DNA of 64,000 nucleotides from Autumnicola lenta (lineage in GTDB: Bacteria; Bacteroidota; Bacteroidia; Flavobacteriales; Flavobacteriaceae). Every line of letters starts with the position of its first letter. Positions within the stretch are counted from its first letter, which is position 1. The DNA lies in assembly GCF_031846515.1 (NCBI RefSeq), contig NZ_JAVRHO010000018.1, forward strand, positions 26,141 to 90,140, read 5' to 3'. The notes under the pieces were generated by a model, which saw only the letters and a program-made list of their open reading frames with translations, had not been told where the DNA came from and did not search any database. This document shows, in pieces, positions 1 through 7,304 of the stretch. Both the position numbers and the translations under genes were made by a program.

Positions 1-100
1 CTTCAGGAGTAATGGAGAATTTATCTCCGGTATTTGTGATTTGAGAAACTGAAATAAATGGGACTAATAATAAGGTTAAACCTGCTATTAAGTTTTTCAT
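1..100 (-). CDS. N-terminus of a secreted protein (partial)
   Basis: Reading the minus strand from an ATG at 98-100 gives an open frame of 33 codons running off the window edge. It starts MKNLIAGLTLLLVPF, a positively charged start followed by a hydrophobic stretch, and continues through SVSQITNTGDKFSITPE. This looks like a Sec signal peptide with likely cleavage after the SVSQ region. The mature part is too short to assign a family. It is divergent from the aldo/keto reductase at 278. I am fairly sure of the reading frame, but there is no functional evidence. Confidence 0.6.
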   Translation of the reverse strand, partial: MKNLIAGLTLLLVPFISVSQITNTGDKFSITPE

Positions 101-277
101 TTTTAACTGTTTTTGAATTCCTTTCAAGATAACAAAAACTCCGGCAGATCTATTTTAAAAAAATCTCAAGAAGTATCTCCGAAGTGCAAAATCAGGTTAA
201 AAATTTGCTAATTATCGTGATCATACTTGCTTTACCTTAAAGAGTTGTTATTTTAAAATGCACAAAAAATTAGTCTC

Positions 278-1231
278 ATGAAATACAAAATGCTCGGAAA
301 TACAGATCTTAGAACTGCTCCCATCGTCTTTGGCGGAAACGTGTTTGGTTGGACGCTGGATGAAAAAAAATCATTTAAGATGCTGGACGAACTTTTAGAA
401 AAAGGGCTAACAACTATAGATACAGCAGATGTTTATTCCCGTTGGGCAGAAGGAAATGATGGAGGAGAATCTGAGCGTATTATAGGCAAATGGATGAAGG
501 AGCGCGGTGTACGCGATAAGATAAACCTTGCCACCAAGGTTGGCTCAAGTATGCAGCAGGGAGGAGACAAAGACATCTCCCGCTCTCATATTTTAAAAGC
601 TTCAGAAGATTCTCTAAAGCGCCTGCAGACCGATTATATTGACCTATACTACACACATTGGGATGATAATAAAACCCCGGTAGAAGAAACTCTGGAAACC
701 TATCAGCAATTGATAAAAGAGGGAAAGGTGAGATACATAGGAGCTTCCAATCTCTCTCCGGAAAGACTTCAGGCTTCTTTAGATGCTGCTAAAAATGAGA
801 ACCTGCCCAAATATGAAGTTTTTCAACCGGAATACAGTCTGATGGAAAGAGGAAAATTTGAAGGAAAAATCAGAGATATTTGTAAAGAGAACAACTTATC
901 AGTTTTAAGCTATTTCTCACTGGCAAGTGGATTTCTCACGGGGAAATATCAGAATAAAGAAGACATTAAAGGCAAAGAAAGGGAAATGTTTCTTAAAGAC
1001 TATTTCGATGAGAGAGGCAAAATTGTTCTGAAAGTAATTCATGAAATTTCTAATGAGCACATGGTTTCTGAAGCTGCCATAGCACTGGCCTGGCTTATAG
1101 AAAGACCCGGCATAACTGCTCCTATTGCCAGCGCTACAAAGAAATCCCACTTAAAAGCTTTTTTCGAGGCTATGGATATAAATTTATCTGAAGAGCAAAT
1201 GCAACGGCTGAATAATGCAAGTGCATATTAA
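278..1231 (+). CDS. Aldo/keto reductase family oxidoreductase
   Basis: This is a 317-residue, full-length NAD(P)H-dependent oxidoreductase of the aldo/keto reductase superfamily. These are cytoplasmic (beta/alpha)8 barrels that reduce aldehydes and ketones. The catalytic tetrad is visible: Asp48 and Tyr53 in TIDTADVYSRW, Lys87 in ATKVG and His127 in YYTHWDD. The C-terminal part contains YIGASNLSPERL and the cofactor-binding stretch near PGITAPIASATK. The physiological substrate cannot be read from sequence. It stands alone on the plus strand, divergent from the secreted-protein fragment upstream and convergent with hisS, separated from it by repeats. Confidence 0.93.
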   Translation: MKYKMLGNTDLRTAPIVFGGNVFGWTLDEKKSFKMLDELLEKGLTTIDTADVYSRWAEGNDGGESERIIGKWMKERGVRDKINLATKVGSSMQQGGDKDISRSHILKASEDSLKRLQTDYIDLYYTHWDDNKTPVEETLETYQQLIKEGKVRYIGASNLSPERLQASLDAAKNENLPKYEVFQPEYSLMERGKFEGKIRDICKENNLSVLSYFSLASGFLTGKYQNKEDIKGKEREMFLKDYFDERGKIVLKVIHEISNEHMVSEAAIALAWLIERPGITAPIASATKKSHLKAFFEAMDINLSEEQMQRLNNASAY

Positions 1232-1242
1232 GGTTTCAAGTT

Positions 1243-1291
1243 TGGAGTTTGGAGTTCGGAGTTCGGAGTTCGGAGTTCGGAGTTCGGAGTT
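1243..1291. repeat. Array of 7-bp repeats (TGGAGTT/CGGAGTT)
   Basis: Seven head-to-tail copies of a heptamer lie 11 bp after the aldo/keto reductase stop. The first two read TGGAGTT and the next five CGGAGTT. The array sits between two convergent genes and directly precedes the 112-bp repeats. A related, longer heptamer array lies at 4502-4597, again between convergent genes. Confidence 0.95.
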
Positions 1292-1314
1292 TAAAAAAAA
1301 TAAAAACTTTATAT

Positions 1315-1693
1315 TGCTCCCCTCCTTAAAAAAGGGGGTGGCCGTAGGACAATTGATTCTCTCATTAGCAATCCTGTAGCCCGATAATTAACATTTTGGA
1401 GGATCCCATTTCAGCAACAAGCTTTATGCTCCCCTACTTAAAAAAGGGGGTGGCCGTAGGCCGAGTGCTTCTCTCATTAGCATTCCTGTAGGCCGATAAT
1501 TGACATTTTTGAGGACACCCTTGCAGCAACAAGCTTTATGCTCCCCTACTTAAAAAAGGGGGTGGCCGTAAGCCGAGTGCTTCTCTCATTAGCATTCCTG
1601 TAGGCCGATAATTAACATTTTGGAGGATCCCATTGCAGCAACAAGCTTTATGCTCCCCTCCTTTTTTAAGGAGGGGTGGCCGTAGGCCGGGGT
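1315..1693. repeat. 112-bp tandem repeat, about 3.4 copies
   Basis: Four unit starts (TGCTCCCCT) fall at 1315, 1427, 1539 and 1651, exactly 112 bp apart. Three units are complete and the fourth is cut after about 42 bp. Each unit begins with a C-rich/G-rich inverted pair (CCCCTNCTTAAAAAAGGGGG) followed by TGGCCGTAGGCC. It continues with a shared unique part containing CTCTCATTAGCA and GCAACAAGCTTTATG. Units differ by only a few substitutions. There is no variable spacer, so this is not CRISPR. No open frame spans the array. Confidence 0.93.
1655..1676. terminator. Strong hairpin at the hisS 3' end
   Basis: A perfect 9-bp stem (CCCCTCCTT with AAGGAGGGG) encloses a TTTT loop in the truncated last copy of the 112-bp repeat. 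It lies 24 bp from the hisS stop, between convergent genes. There is no long T-tract on either side, so its action as a terminator is inferred from stem strength and position. Confidence 0.5.
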
Positions 1694-1699
1694 GGTAAA

Positions 1700-3076
1700 T
1701 TATTGCGCAGCAAGTATTACCTTCAATTCTTCCGCGTTTACTGTTCGCTGTTCCCCGGATTTCATATTCTTGAGGGTAAATTTTTCCTGAGCCATTTCTT
1801 CTTCTCCTGCCAATACCACAAACGGGATATTCCGTTTATTGGCATGGTTCATTTGTTTCTTCATTTTAGCCGAATCGGGAAAAAGTTCTGCAGTCACGTC
1901 TTCTTCACGGAGTTTTCGCACAGCTTTAAGGGCATATAGAGCTTCTTTTTCACCAAAATTGATGAAAAGTACTCTCGTGTTTTCAGTAACGGTTGGAGGA
2001 AAGAGATCCAGCTCTTCCAGAACAAGAAAAATCCTGTCCAAGCCGAAGGAAATTCCAACGCCGCTCATATTTTTTAGTCCGAATATTCCGGTAAGGTCGT
2101 CATAACGGCCGCCGCCGCCAATAGATCCCATTTTCACTTCCTGTGGCGCACCAACTTCAAAAATTGCCCCGGTGTAATAATTAAGGCCACGTGCCAGCGT
2201 GACATCAAGGTCGATAATTGCCGTTTTAAGGGGCATGCTTAAAATTGCCTTCTGAATAAATTCCAGCTCTTCAATTCCCGCTTTTCCAATTTCTGAAGTA
2301 GCCAGAATCTGCCTTAAAACCTCGATTTTTTCTGAAAAATCACCTTTTAAACTAAAAATTGGCTGAATTTTCTCCAGGGCAGCCTCAGAAATCCCTTTTT
2401 CGAGCATTTCTTTCTTTACACCTTCCTCCCCCACCTTGTCGAGCTTGTCCAAAGCAACTGTAAAATCTATTAATTTGTCTTTTTCACCAATAACTTCAGC
2501 AAAACCAGACAAAATTTTACGATTGTTGATTTTTATGGTTACTCCTTGCAGGTTAAGTGCGGCAAAAACAGCATCGTAAAGCTGTACAAATTCTACTTCC
2601 TGCCATAAACTGTCACTCCCAACCACATCTGCATCGCACTGAAAGAATTCTCTAAACCTTCCTTTTTGCGGCCTGTCTGCTCTCCAAACCGGCTGAATCT
2701 GATACCTTTTAAAAGGAAATTCTATCTCATTTTGATGTTGTACCACATAACGCGCAAAAGGAACGGTAAGGTCGTAACGCAGGGCTTTTTCACTGATTGA
2801 AGAGGTTATTTGAAGACTGTTCTTTTCCGAATAAGCCTTTTCGTCTGCCTTCCGAAGAAAATCTCCGGAATTCAGAATTTTAAAAATGAGCCTGTCCCCT
2901 TCTTCGCCATACTTTCCCATAAGCGTATCAGAATTTTCAAAACTCGGGGTTTCTATAGGCTGAAATCCAAATTTTTTGAACTGATCCTGAATTTTTTCTA
3001 TAATATAATTCCGCTTTGCCACCTCTGCCGGTGAAAAATCTCTTGTGCCTTTTGGAATAGAAGGTTTTTGTGCCAT
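1700..3076 (-). CDS. hisS: Histidine--tRNA ligase
   Basis: This 458-residue class II aminoacyl-tRNA synthetase charges tRNA-His in the cytoplasm. The N-terminus MAQKPSIPKGTRDFSP is the typical HisRS start. Motif 2 is seen around RADRPQKGRFREFFQCDAD, the histidine-specific stretch at LNYYTGAIFE, and motif 3 at GVGISFGLDRI. A C-terminal anticodon-binding domain follows (VLFINFGEKEALYALK onward). The frame stays open upstream to 3133, but family alignment supports the ATG at 3076. A near-match promoter (TTTG, 22 bp, GATATTTG) and a 12-bp palindrome CTGATGCATCAG at 3125-3136 lie in that upstream part. The gene is transcribed alone. Confidence 0.96.
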   Translation of the reverse strand: MAQKPSIPKGTRDFSPAEVAKRNYIIEKIQDQFKKFGFQPIETPSFENSDTLMGKYGEEGDRLIFKILNSGDFLRKADEKAYSEKNSLQITSSISEKALRYDLTVPFARYVVQHQNEIEFPFKRYQIQPVWRADRPQKGRFREFFQCDADVVGSDSLWQEVEFVQLYDAVFAALNLQGVTIKINNRKILSGFAEVIGEKDKLIDFTVALDKLDKVGEEGVKKEMLEKGISEAALEKIQPIFSLKGDFSEKIEVLRQILATSEIGKAGIEELEFIQKAILSMPLKTAIIDLDVTLARGLNYYTGAIFEVGAPQEVKMGSIGGGGRYDDLTGIFGLKNMSGVGISFGLDRIFLVLEELDLFPPTVTENTRVLFINFGEKEALYALKAVRKLREEDVTAELFPDSAKMKKQMNHANKRNIPFVVLAGEEEMAQEKFTLKNMKSGEQRTVNAEELKVILAAQ

Positions 3077-3248
3077 AAAAAATAATGACGGCTCATGCCG
3101 CTGTTTTAATTTGGTTATCTTAGACTGATGCATCAGCCTAACAGGAGTGCAAATATCTTAATTTTTGTACGAACCTGAACAAATTTTAAATTTTAAGTAA
3201 CATTACCCAATTTTCATAGTCTAACCTTTAAGTTCGAAATAATTTTAC

Positions 3249-4490
3249 ATGTTTTCACTATTAAAAGAAAATATACGCATCGCCATAACCTCTATTAGGA
3301 GTCAAGCCCTGAGAACCATCCTGACGGTACTTATTATTGCTATTGGAATTACTGCCTTGGTAGGAATTTTAAGTGCTGTTGCAGCTTTAGAGAACACCAT
3401 AGGGAACAATTTCGCATCTATGGGGGCTAATACCTTTAATATTCAGCGTTACGATCTTACTTTTCAGAGAAGCGGCGGTGGTGAAAGGCAAAAGGTGAAT
3501 CCTGTGATTACTTACCAGGAAGTAAAAAAGTTCGAAGAAAATTTTGCCTATCCTTTTTCCCAGACCGCAGTTTCTTTTACCGGAACCAATGCTGCGGAAA
3601 TAAAACATGCCAATGAAAAAACAGATCCTGAAGTGGCTGTGATAGGTGCAAACGAAAATTTTCTCGACAACTCCGGACTTAAAGTTGAAGAAGGGCGGGA
3701 TTTCAACGTATTTGATCTTCAGAACAATAATAATGTTGCCATATTGGGTGCCGACTTTAAAGAAGGTTTGTTTAATGGCCAAAATCCGGTAGATAAAATT
3801 ATCAGTGTTCGGGGAGCAAAATTCCGGGTCATAGGCATTTTAGAATCCAAAGGTTCTACTTTCGGGAATAATCAGGATTTACGGGTAATTATTCCAATAC
3901 AGCAGGCACGCTCACTTTTTACACAGCCACATATTAACTATAATGTGAGTGTAAAAGTTAATAATAAGGAATATCTGGAAGGTGCGCAGAGTGAAGCAAT
4001 TATCACCTTCAGAAATATAAGAAAACTGAATCCTGTGGAGGATAATAATTTCGGAATCCAGCGCAGTGATGACCTTATAAACCGAATTCTTTCTATTACA
4101 GAATATCTGAATTATGCGGCCTGGGGAATATCTATAATCACGATCTTCGGATCTTCAATTGCACTTATGAACATTATGTTGGTTTCTGTTACCGAAAGAA
4201 CCCGCGAAATTGGGGTAAGGAAAGCTCTTGGAGCTAAAAAAGGCACAATTGCAGGTCAGTTTTTTATCGAAACTCTTTTAATTGGTCAGCTGGGTGGAAT
4301 TCTTGGAATTTTACTCGGAATTCTAATTGGCTACGGAGTGGCAACATTTGCAGAATTTGACTTTACGACTCCGTGGGTAGCGATCATCTGGGCAACAGCA
4401 ATTACTATTGTAGTGGCGATCCTTGCCGGAAGTTTCCCTGCTATAAAAGCTGCAAAACAGGATCCTATTGAATCGTTGAGATATGAGTAG
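3249..4490 (+). CDS. MacB/FtsX-type ABC transporter permease
   Basis: This 413-residue inner-membrane protein has the MacB layout. One transmembrane helix lies near residues 21-45. A large periplasmic MacB_PCD domain follows (about 46-285). Three C-terminal helices lie near 289-313, 340-365 and 373-397, ending in the conserved AAKQDPIESLRYE tail. The cytoplasmic segment TERTREIGVRKALGAKKG is the FtsX-family coupling motif. Such permeases work with a separate ATPase as mechanotransmitters for efflux or lipoprotein handling. No ATPase gene is adjacent here, so the partner must be encoded elsewhere. The substrate is unknown. Confidence 0.92.
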   Translation: MFSLLKENIRIAITSIRSQALRTILTVLIIAIGITALVGILSAVAALENTIGNNFASMGANTFNIQRYDLTFQRSGGGERQKVNPVITYQEVKKFEENFAYPFSQTAVSFTGTNAAEIKHANEKTDPEVAVIGANENFLDNSGLKVEEGRDFNVFDLQNNNNVAILGADFKEGLFNGQNPVDKIISVRGAKFRVIGILESKGSTFGNNQDLRVIIPIQQARSLFTQPHINYNVSVKVNNKEYLEGAQSEAIITFRNIRKLNPVEDNNFGIQRSDDLINRILSITEYLNYAAWGISIITIFGSSIALMNIMLVSVTERTREIGVRKALGAKKGTIAGQFFIETLLIGQLGGILGILLGILIGYGVATFAEFDFTTPWVAIIWATAITIVVAILAGSFPAIKAAKQDPIESLRYE

Positions 4491-4501
4491 CGGGAGTAGG
4501 C

Positions 4502-4597
4502 TGTAGTTTGGAGTTCGGAGTTTGGAGTTTGTAGTTTGGAGTTTGTAGTTTGTAGTTTGTAGTTTGTAGTTTGTAGTTTGTAGTTTGTAGTTTGTAG
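4502..4597. repeat. Array of 7-bp repeats (TGTAGTT and variants)
   Basis: Thirteen complete head-to-tail heptamers plus a partial one. The first six are mixed (TGTAGTT, TGGAGTT, CGGAGTT) and the last seven are identical TGTAGTT. The identical block at one end suggests recent expansion by slippage. The array lies between the convergent ABC permease and the DUF6495-like gene. It shares the TGGAGTT/CGGAGTT units with the array at 1243-1291. Confidence 0.96.
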
Positions 4598-4636
4598 GAA
4601 AATATGAAAGCAATTTAGAAGCCAAAAATTTCAGCT

Positions 4637-4679
4637 CTTTACTTTTAAACTTTTAACCTTAAACTTTCAAACTTTTTTT
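4637..4679. repeat. Degenerate 7-bp repeat of the AACTTTT type
   Basis: Roughly six imperfect 7-bp steps of an A2-3CTTT unit (for example AAACTTT, TAACCTT, AAACTTT) lead directly into the 3' end of the minus-strand gene. It keeps the 7-bp period of the array just upstream but has a different sequence. Confidence 0.6.
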
Positions 4680-5152
4680 TACTCCTGCACCACCTCTTCA
4701 AAATACCGGTACAAATCACCTTTAGTAATATTTGCTCCCTGCCGAATAAGGGCGAAAATATCTTTATTCCGGTCGTCGCTCATAGCTTTTGTTGAAGTAT
4801 AAATAGTTACAGAATCGTCCATGAGGTTACTGCGCAACCAATTGTAACCGGTCTTGGAAGTTATATCTATTTCCTGACTGTCGACTTTAACCGCAATGAG
4901 GTTAATTGTAGCGGCAGTAATATGAAACATGAACATCTGGTTGGGAGAAAAATGTTCAAGATATTCTACTTTATTTAAAACTCCTTCCCAGATAAGATCA
5001 CTAAAAAGATCAAGTTCTTTTTCGGCTACTTCAGGTTTATTTACTGTTATATCTTTCCACTCTTCCGCAGTAATAGATTGCGTAGCCAGGAAATTAATAA
5101 ACTCCTGGTGCATTTCTTCAAATTGCTCTTTTGTAAGTCTGTTATACTTCAT
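4679..5152 (-). CDS. Conserved Bacteroidota protein, DUF6495-like
   Basis: A 157-residue acidic soluble protein without signal peptide or membrane helix. It begins MKYNRLTKEQFEEMHQEF and contains FSPNQMFMFHITAATINLI and SKTGYNWLRSNLMDD. From memory this resembles a small family restricted to Bacteroidota, annotated as DUF6495; no function is known. It lies just downstream of the rplI terminator, with its ATG about 10-15 bases from the T-tract. Expression may therefore depend on readthrough from the ribosomal operon or on a weak local promoter. Confidence 0.7.
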   Translation of the reverse strand: MKYNRLTKEQFEEMHQEFINFLATQSITAEEWKDITVNKPEVAEKELDLFSDLIWEGVLNKVEYLEHFSPNQMFMFHITAATINLIAVKVDSQEIDITSKTGYNWLRSNLMDDSVTIYTSTKAMSDDRNKDIFALIRQGANITKGDLYRYFEEVVQE

Positions 5153-5164
5153 AATAACATTTTC

Positions 5165-5201
5165 TGAAAAAAGAAAAGCCTACCCAAAAATGAGCAGGCT
5201 T
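5165..5201 (-). terminator. Intrinsic terminator of rpsF-rpsR-rplI
   Basis: On the minus strand a 10-bp stem (AAGCCTGCTC with GGGTAGGCTT, two wobble pairs) with loop ATTTTT is followed by TTCTTTTTT. It starts about 20 bp after the rplI stop. Confidence 0.85.
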
Positions 5202-5221
5202 AAAATTATAAGTAAGATGAA

Positions 5222-5671
5222 TTAAGATTCACCTACCACATCGAAGGTAAAGTTTGAAATAACTTCACGGTGAAAACGCAACGTTGCTTCGTACTGTCCC
5301 AAACGCTTGATGTTTCCACCTGCAATGTTAATGTATTTTCTATCAATGCTTACTCCTTCTTTAGAAAGAGCCTCAGCTAAATCTGCATCTGTAATAGAAC
5401 CAAACAATTTGTCTCCAGCTCCTGATTTTGCAGTAAGCTTTATCTCGATATTGTTAAGTTTTTCAGCCTGAGCTTTAGCTTCATCTATATTCTTCTGTTC
5501 CTTGTAAGCTCTTTGCTTAAGAGTCTCAGCCAATACCTTTCTGGTTGACGGAGTTGCAAGTTCAGCATAACCCTGAGGAATTAAAAAATTTCTGCCGTAA
5601 CCGTTTTTTACGTTTACAACGTCATCTTTAAAACCTAATTTATCTACGTCTTTCTTAAGTATCAATTCCAT
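5222..5671 (-). CDS. rplI: 50S ribosomal protein L9
   Basis: 149 residues, the normal length for bL9. The N-terminal domain starts MELILKKDVDKLGFKDD and carries the hallmark NVKNGYGRNFLIPQGYA. A long central helix (about residues 41-75) leads to the C-terminal rRNA-binding domain. L9 bridges large subunits on mRNA and helps maintain reading frame. It is the last gene of the rpsF-rpsR-rplI operon, 12 bp after rpsR, and is followed by a clear terminator. Confidence 0.97.
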   Translation of the reverse strand: MELILKKDVDKLGFKDDVVNVKNGYGRNFLIPQGYAELATPSTRKVLAETLKQRAYKEQKNIDEAKAQAEKLNNIEIKLTAKSGAGDKLFGSITDADLAEALSKEGVSIDRKYINIAGGNIKRLGQYEATLRFHREVISNFTFDVVGES

Positions 5672-5683
5672 AATTGCCTCTTT

Positions 5684-5983
5684 TTATTTTAATAAATCAC
5701 CAACATATGGCATTAACGCTAAGTGACGGGCGCGCTTTACCGCAACAGCCACTTTTCTCTGGTATTTTAGAGAAGTACCTGTCAATCGACGAGGTAATAA
5801 TTTTCCCTGATCGTTTACCAAGCCCATAAGAAAATCAGGATCTTTATAGTCGATATATTTAATACCAGACCTTTTAAACCTACAATATTTCTTTGCTTTG
5901 GTAGTCTCTATATTAAGAGGAGTAAGATATCTTATCTCTCCGTCTTTTTTTCCTTTCGCTTGTTGTTCAATAGATGTAGCCAT
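5684..5983 (-). CDS. rpsR: 30S ribosomal protein S18
   Basis: 99 residues when started at the ATG at 5983 (MATSIEQQAKGKKDGEIRY), two bases after the rpsF stop. The frame extends further upstream inside rpsF, but that extension has no S18 character. Core motifs are YCRFKRSGIKYIDYKD, LLPRRLTGTSLKYQRK and VKRARHLALMPYVGD. S18 pairs with S6 on the platform of the small subunit. Only one Cys is present in the core, so no zinc-binding motif is seen. Confidence 0.96.
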   Translation of the reverse strand: MATSIEQQAKGKKDGEIRYLTPLNIETTKAKKYCRFKRSGIKYIDYKDPDFLMGLVNDQGKLLPRRLTGTSLKYQRKVAVAVKRARHLALMPYVGDLLK

Positions 5984-5985
5984 AC

Positions 5986-6324
5986 TTACGCTTTTTCCTG
6001 GATTCGTGATCTTCTTTTGTCTGCCCAAGCTGCAGCATGCTTATCCAACCTTACAGTTAAATAACGCATCATACGCTCGTCTCTTCTAAATGCCAACTCC
6101 AACGGCTCAATAGCCTCTCCCGGAGCTTCAAAATCAAACAGGTGGTAAAAACCACTTTTTTTGTGTTGGATTGCATAAGCTAATTTTTTTAGCCCCCAAT
6201 CTTCTTTGGCTATCATCTTGGCACCTTTAGAAACAAGAAATTCTTCATATTTCTTAACTGTTTCCTTTATCTGATCATCAGATAAAACGGGATTCAAGAT
6301 GAAAACAGTTTCATAACGATTCAT
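5986..6324 (-). CDS. rpsF: 30S ribosomal protein S6
   Basis: 112 residues. Typical bS6 features are MNRYETVFILNPVLSDDQIKE at the start, EDWGLKKLAYAIQHKKSGFY in the middle and RRDERMMRYLTVRLDKH near the end. It is the first gene of the operon, with a short leader (about 27 bp) after a well-formed Bacteroidota promoter. No ssb gene intervenes before rpsR, as is usual in this phylum. Confidence 0.97.
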   Translation of the reverse strand: MNRYETVFILNPVLSDDQIKETVKKYEEFLVSKGAKMIAKEDWGLKKLAYAIQHKKSGFYHLFDFEAPGEAIEPLELAFRRDERMMRYLTVRLDKHAAAWADKRRSRIQEKA

Positions 6325-6351
6325 AAATATTTGTTTTAATTAAATTGGCTG

Positions 6352-6383
6352 CAAAAATAGAACTAATATTTATATTTACAAAA
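6352..6383 (-). promoter_or_regulatory. Promoter of rpsF-rpsR-rplI
   Basis: Read on the minus strand: -33 box TTTTG (6379-6383), a 19-bp spacer, then -7 box TATTTTTG (6352-6359). This fits the TTTG/TAnnTTTG consensus of the Bacteroidota housekeeping sigma factor. The start codon is 28 bp downstream of the -7 box. Confidence 0.75.
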
Positions 6384-6426
6384 CCTTATTAAAAAGGATA
6401 AAAACTCATTTTTTAACGATGAAAAT

Positions 6427-6434
6427 TAACTTTG
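6427..6434 (+). promoter_or_regulatory. Candidate -7 box for the LytTR regulator
   Basis: TAACTTTG matches TAnnTTTG and lies 62 bp before the GTG start. No convincing -33 box sits at the expected distance, so the call is tentative. Confidence 0.3.
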
Positions 6435-6496
6435 TCTTTGTATTTGACGAATTTAATGATTAATATTGTTAATACCTAACCTATCCTAATTACAGC

Positions 6497-7207
6497 GTGG
6501 AAGAAATACTACTCAAATGTGCAGTCGTAGATGATTCGAGTTTGCAGCGTTTATCCATTGTCAAACTCATTAAGGATCATCCTCACCTAAAGCTGGTGGC
6601 CGAATATAATAATGCCATCGAGACTAAGAATGGACTGCTGGATAACGAAACCGACCTTATTTTTTTGGATATTGAAATGCCAATCCTTTCGGGATTCGAA
6701 CTTCTGGACGACCTCCCTAACAAACCACAAATCATCTTTGTTACAGGAAAAACAAAGTATGCCTTTAAAGCCTTTGATTATGATGCGGTGGACTATATAC
6801 ACAAACCGGTTAATAAGGAGCGCTTTAATAACGCGGTAAGTAAAGCTATTAATCTTTTTAAGCTTAAACACCAGAACGTAACACCGGAAGATGAAGATTT
6901 TATCTTTGTAAAAAGTAATCTCAAAAACCGGAAAGTTTACCTTAACAGTCTTAAGTATATACAGGCTCTGGGAGATTATGTGAAATTTATAACTGAAAAA
7001 GATAATTTCGTTGTTCTGGCCACCATGAAGTCTTTTGAGAAGCAGTTACCCAGCGATCGTTTTTTGCGTATCCATAAGTCCTATATTGTTAACCTTGAAA
7101 AAATAGAAAGGTACAATAGCAAAAATATTGAAATTGATAAGCAGAAATTACCTCTTAGCAGGCACAAGAAAAATAACCTTGTAGAGGCTCTAAGTGCTAT
7201 TCAATAA
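6497..7207 (+). CDS. LytTR-family DNA-binding response regulator
   Basis: 236 residues with a GTG start; no ATG lies near enough upstream. The receiver domain (about 5-125) has acidic residues Asp12-Asp13, the phosphoacceptor Asp58 in LIFLDIEMP, and Lys in the IHKPV switch motif. A LytTR DNA-binding domain follows (about 135-232), with FIFVKSNLKNRKVYL, LGDYVKF and FLRIHKSYIVNLEKI. No histidine kinase gene is adjacent, so the partner kinase is unknown. It is a single gene with its own downstream terminator. Confidence 0.93.
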   Translation: MEEILLKCAVVDDSSLQRLSIVKLIKDHPHLKLVAEYNNAIETKNGLLDNETDLIFLDIEMPILSGFELLDDLPNKPQIIFVTGKTKYAFKAFDYDAVDYIHKPVNKERFNNAVSKAINLFKLKHQNVTPEDEDFIFVKSNLKNRKVYLNSLKYIQALGDYVKFITEKDNFVVLATMKSFEKQLPSDRFLRIHKSYIVNLEKIERYNSKNIEIDKQKLPLSRHKKNNLVEALSAIQ

Positions 7208-7216
7208 AATAAATAA

Positions 7217-7246
7217 CAGGACCTCCCTACAGGTTCTGATTTTTAT
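7217..7246 (+). terminator. Intrinsic terminator after the LytTR regulator
   Basis: An 8-bp stem CAGGACCT with AGGTTCTG (one wobble), loop CCCTAC, is followed by ATTTTTATTT. It starts 9 bp after the stop codon. On the opposite strand the hairpin is followed by TTATTTATTTT, so it may also end priA transcripts. Confidence 0.75.
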
Positions 7247-7304
7247 TTACCTCAACATATCTCCTCTCCTTTACCAATAAATCCATAACGGCTTCAGATA
7301 GTTT

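Noticed and set aside
1315..1693. CRISPR-like regular repeat
   Set aside because: Units are contiguous, 112 bp and nearly identical throughout, with no variable spacers and no cas genes.
3077..3133. Longer N-terminus of HisRS starting at 3133
   Set aside because: The extra 19 residues are not family-like, and the stretch holds a palindrome in what looks like the 5' leader.
4323..4625. Minus-strand open frame with repeated NYKLQTT units
   Set aside because: It is the translation of the TGTAGTT heptamer array joined to the antisense of the ABC permease end; no start context or family.
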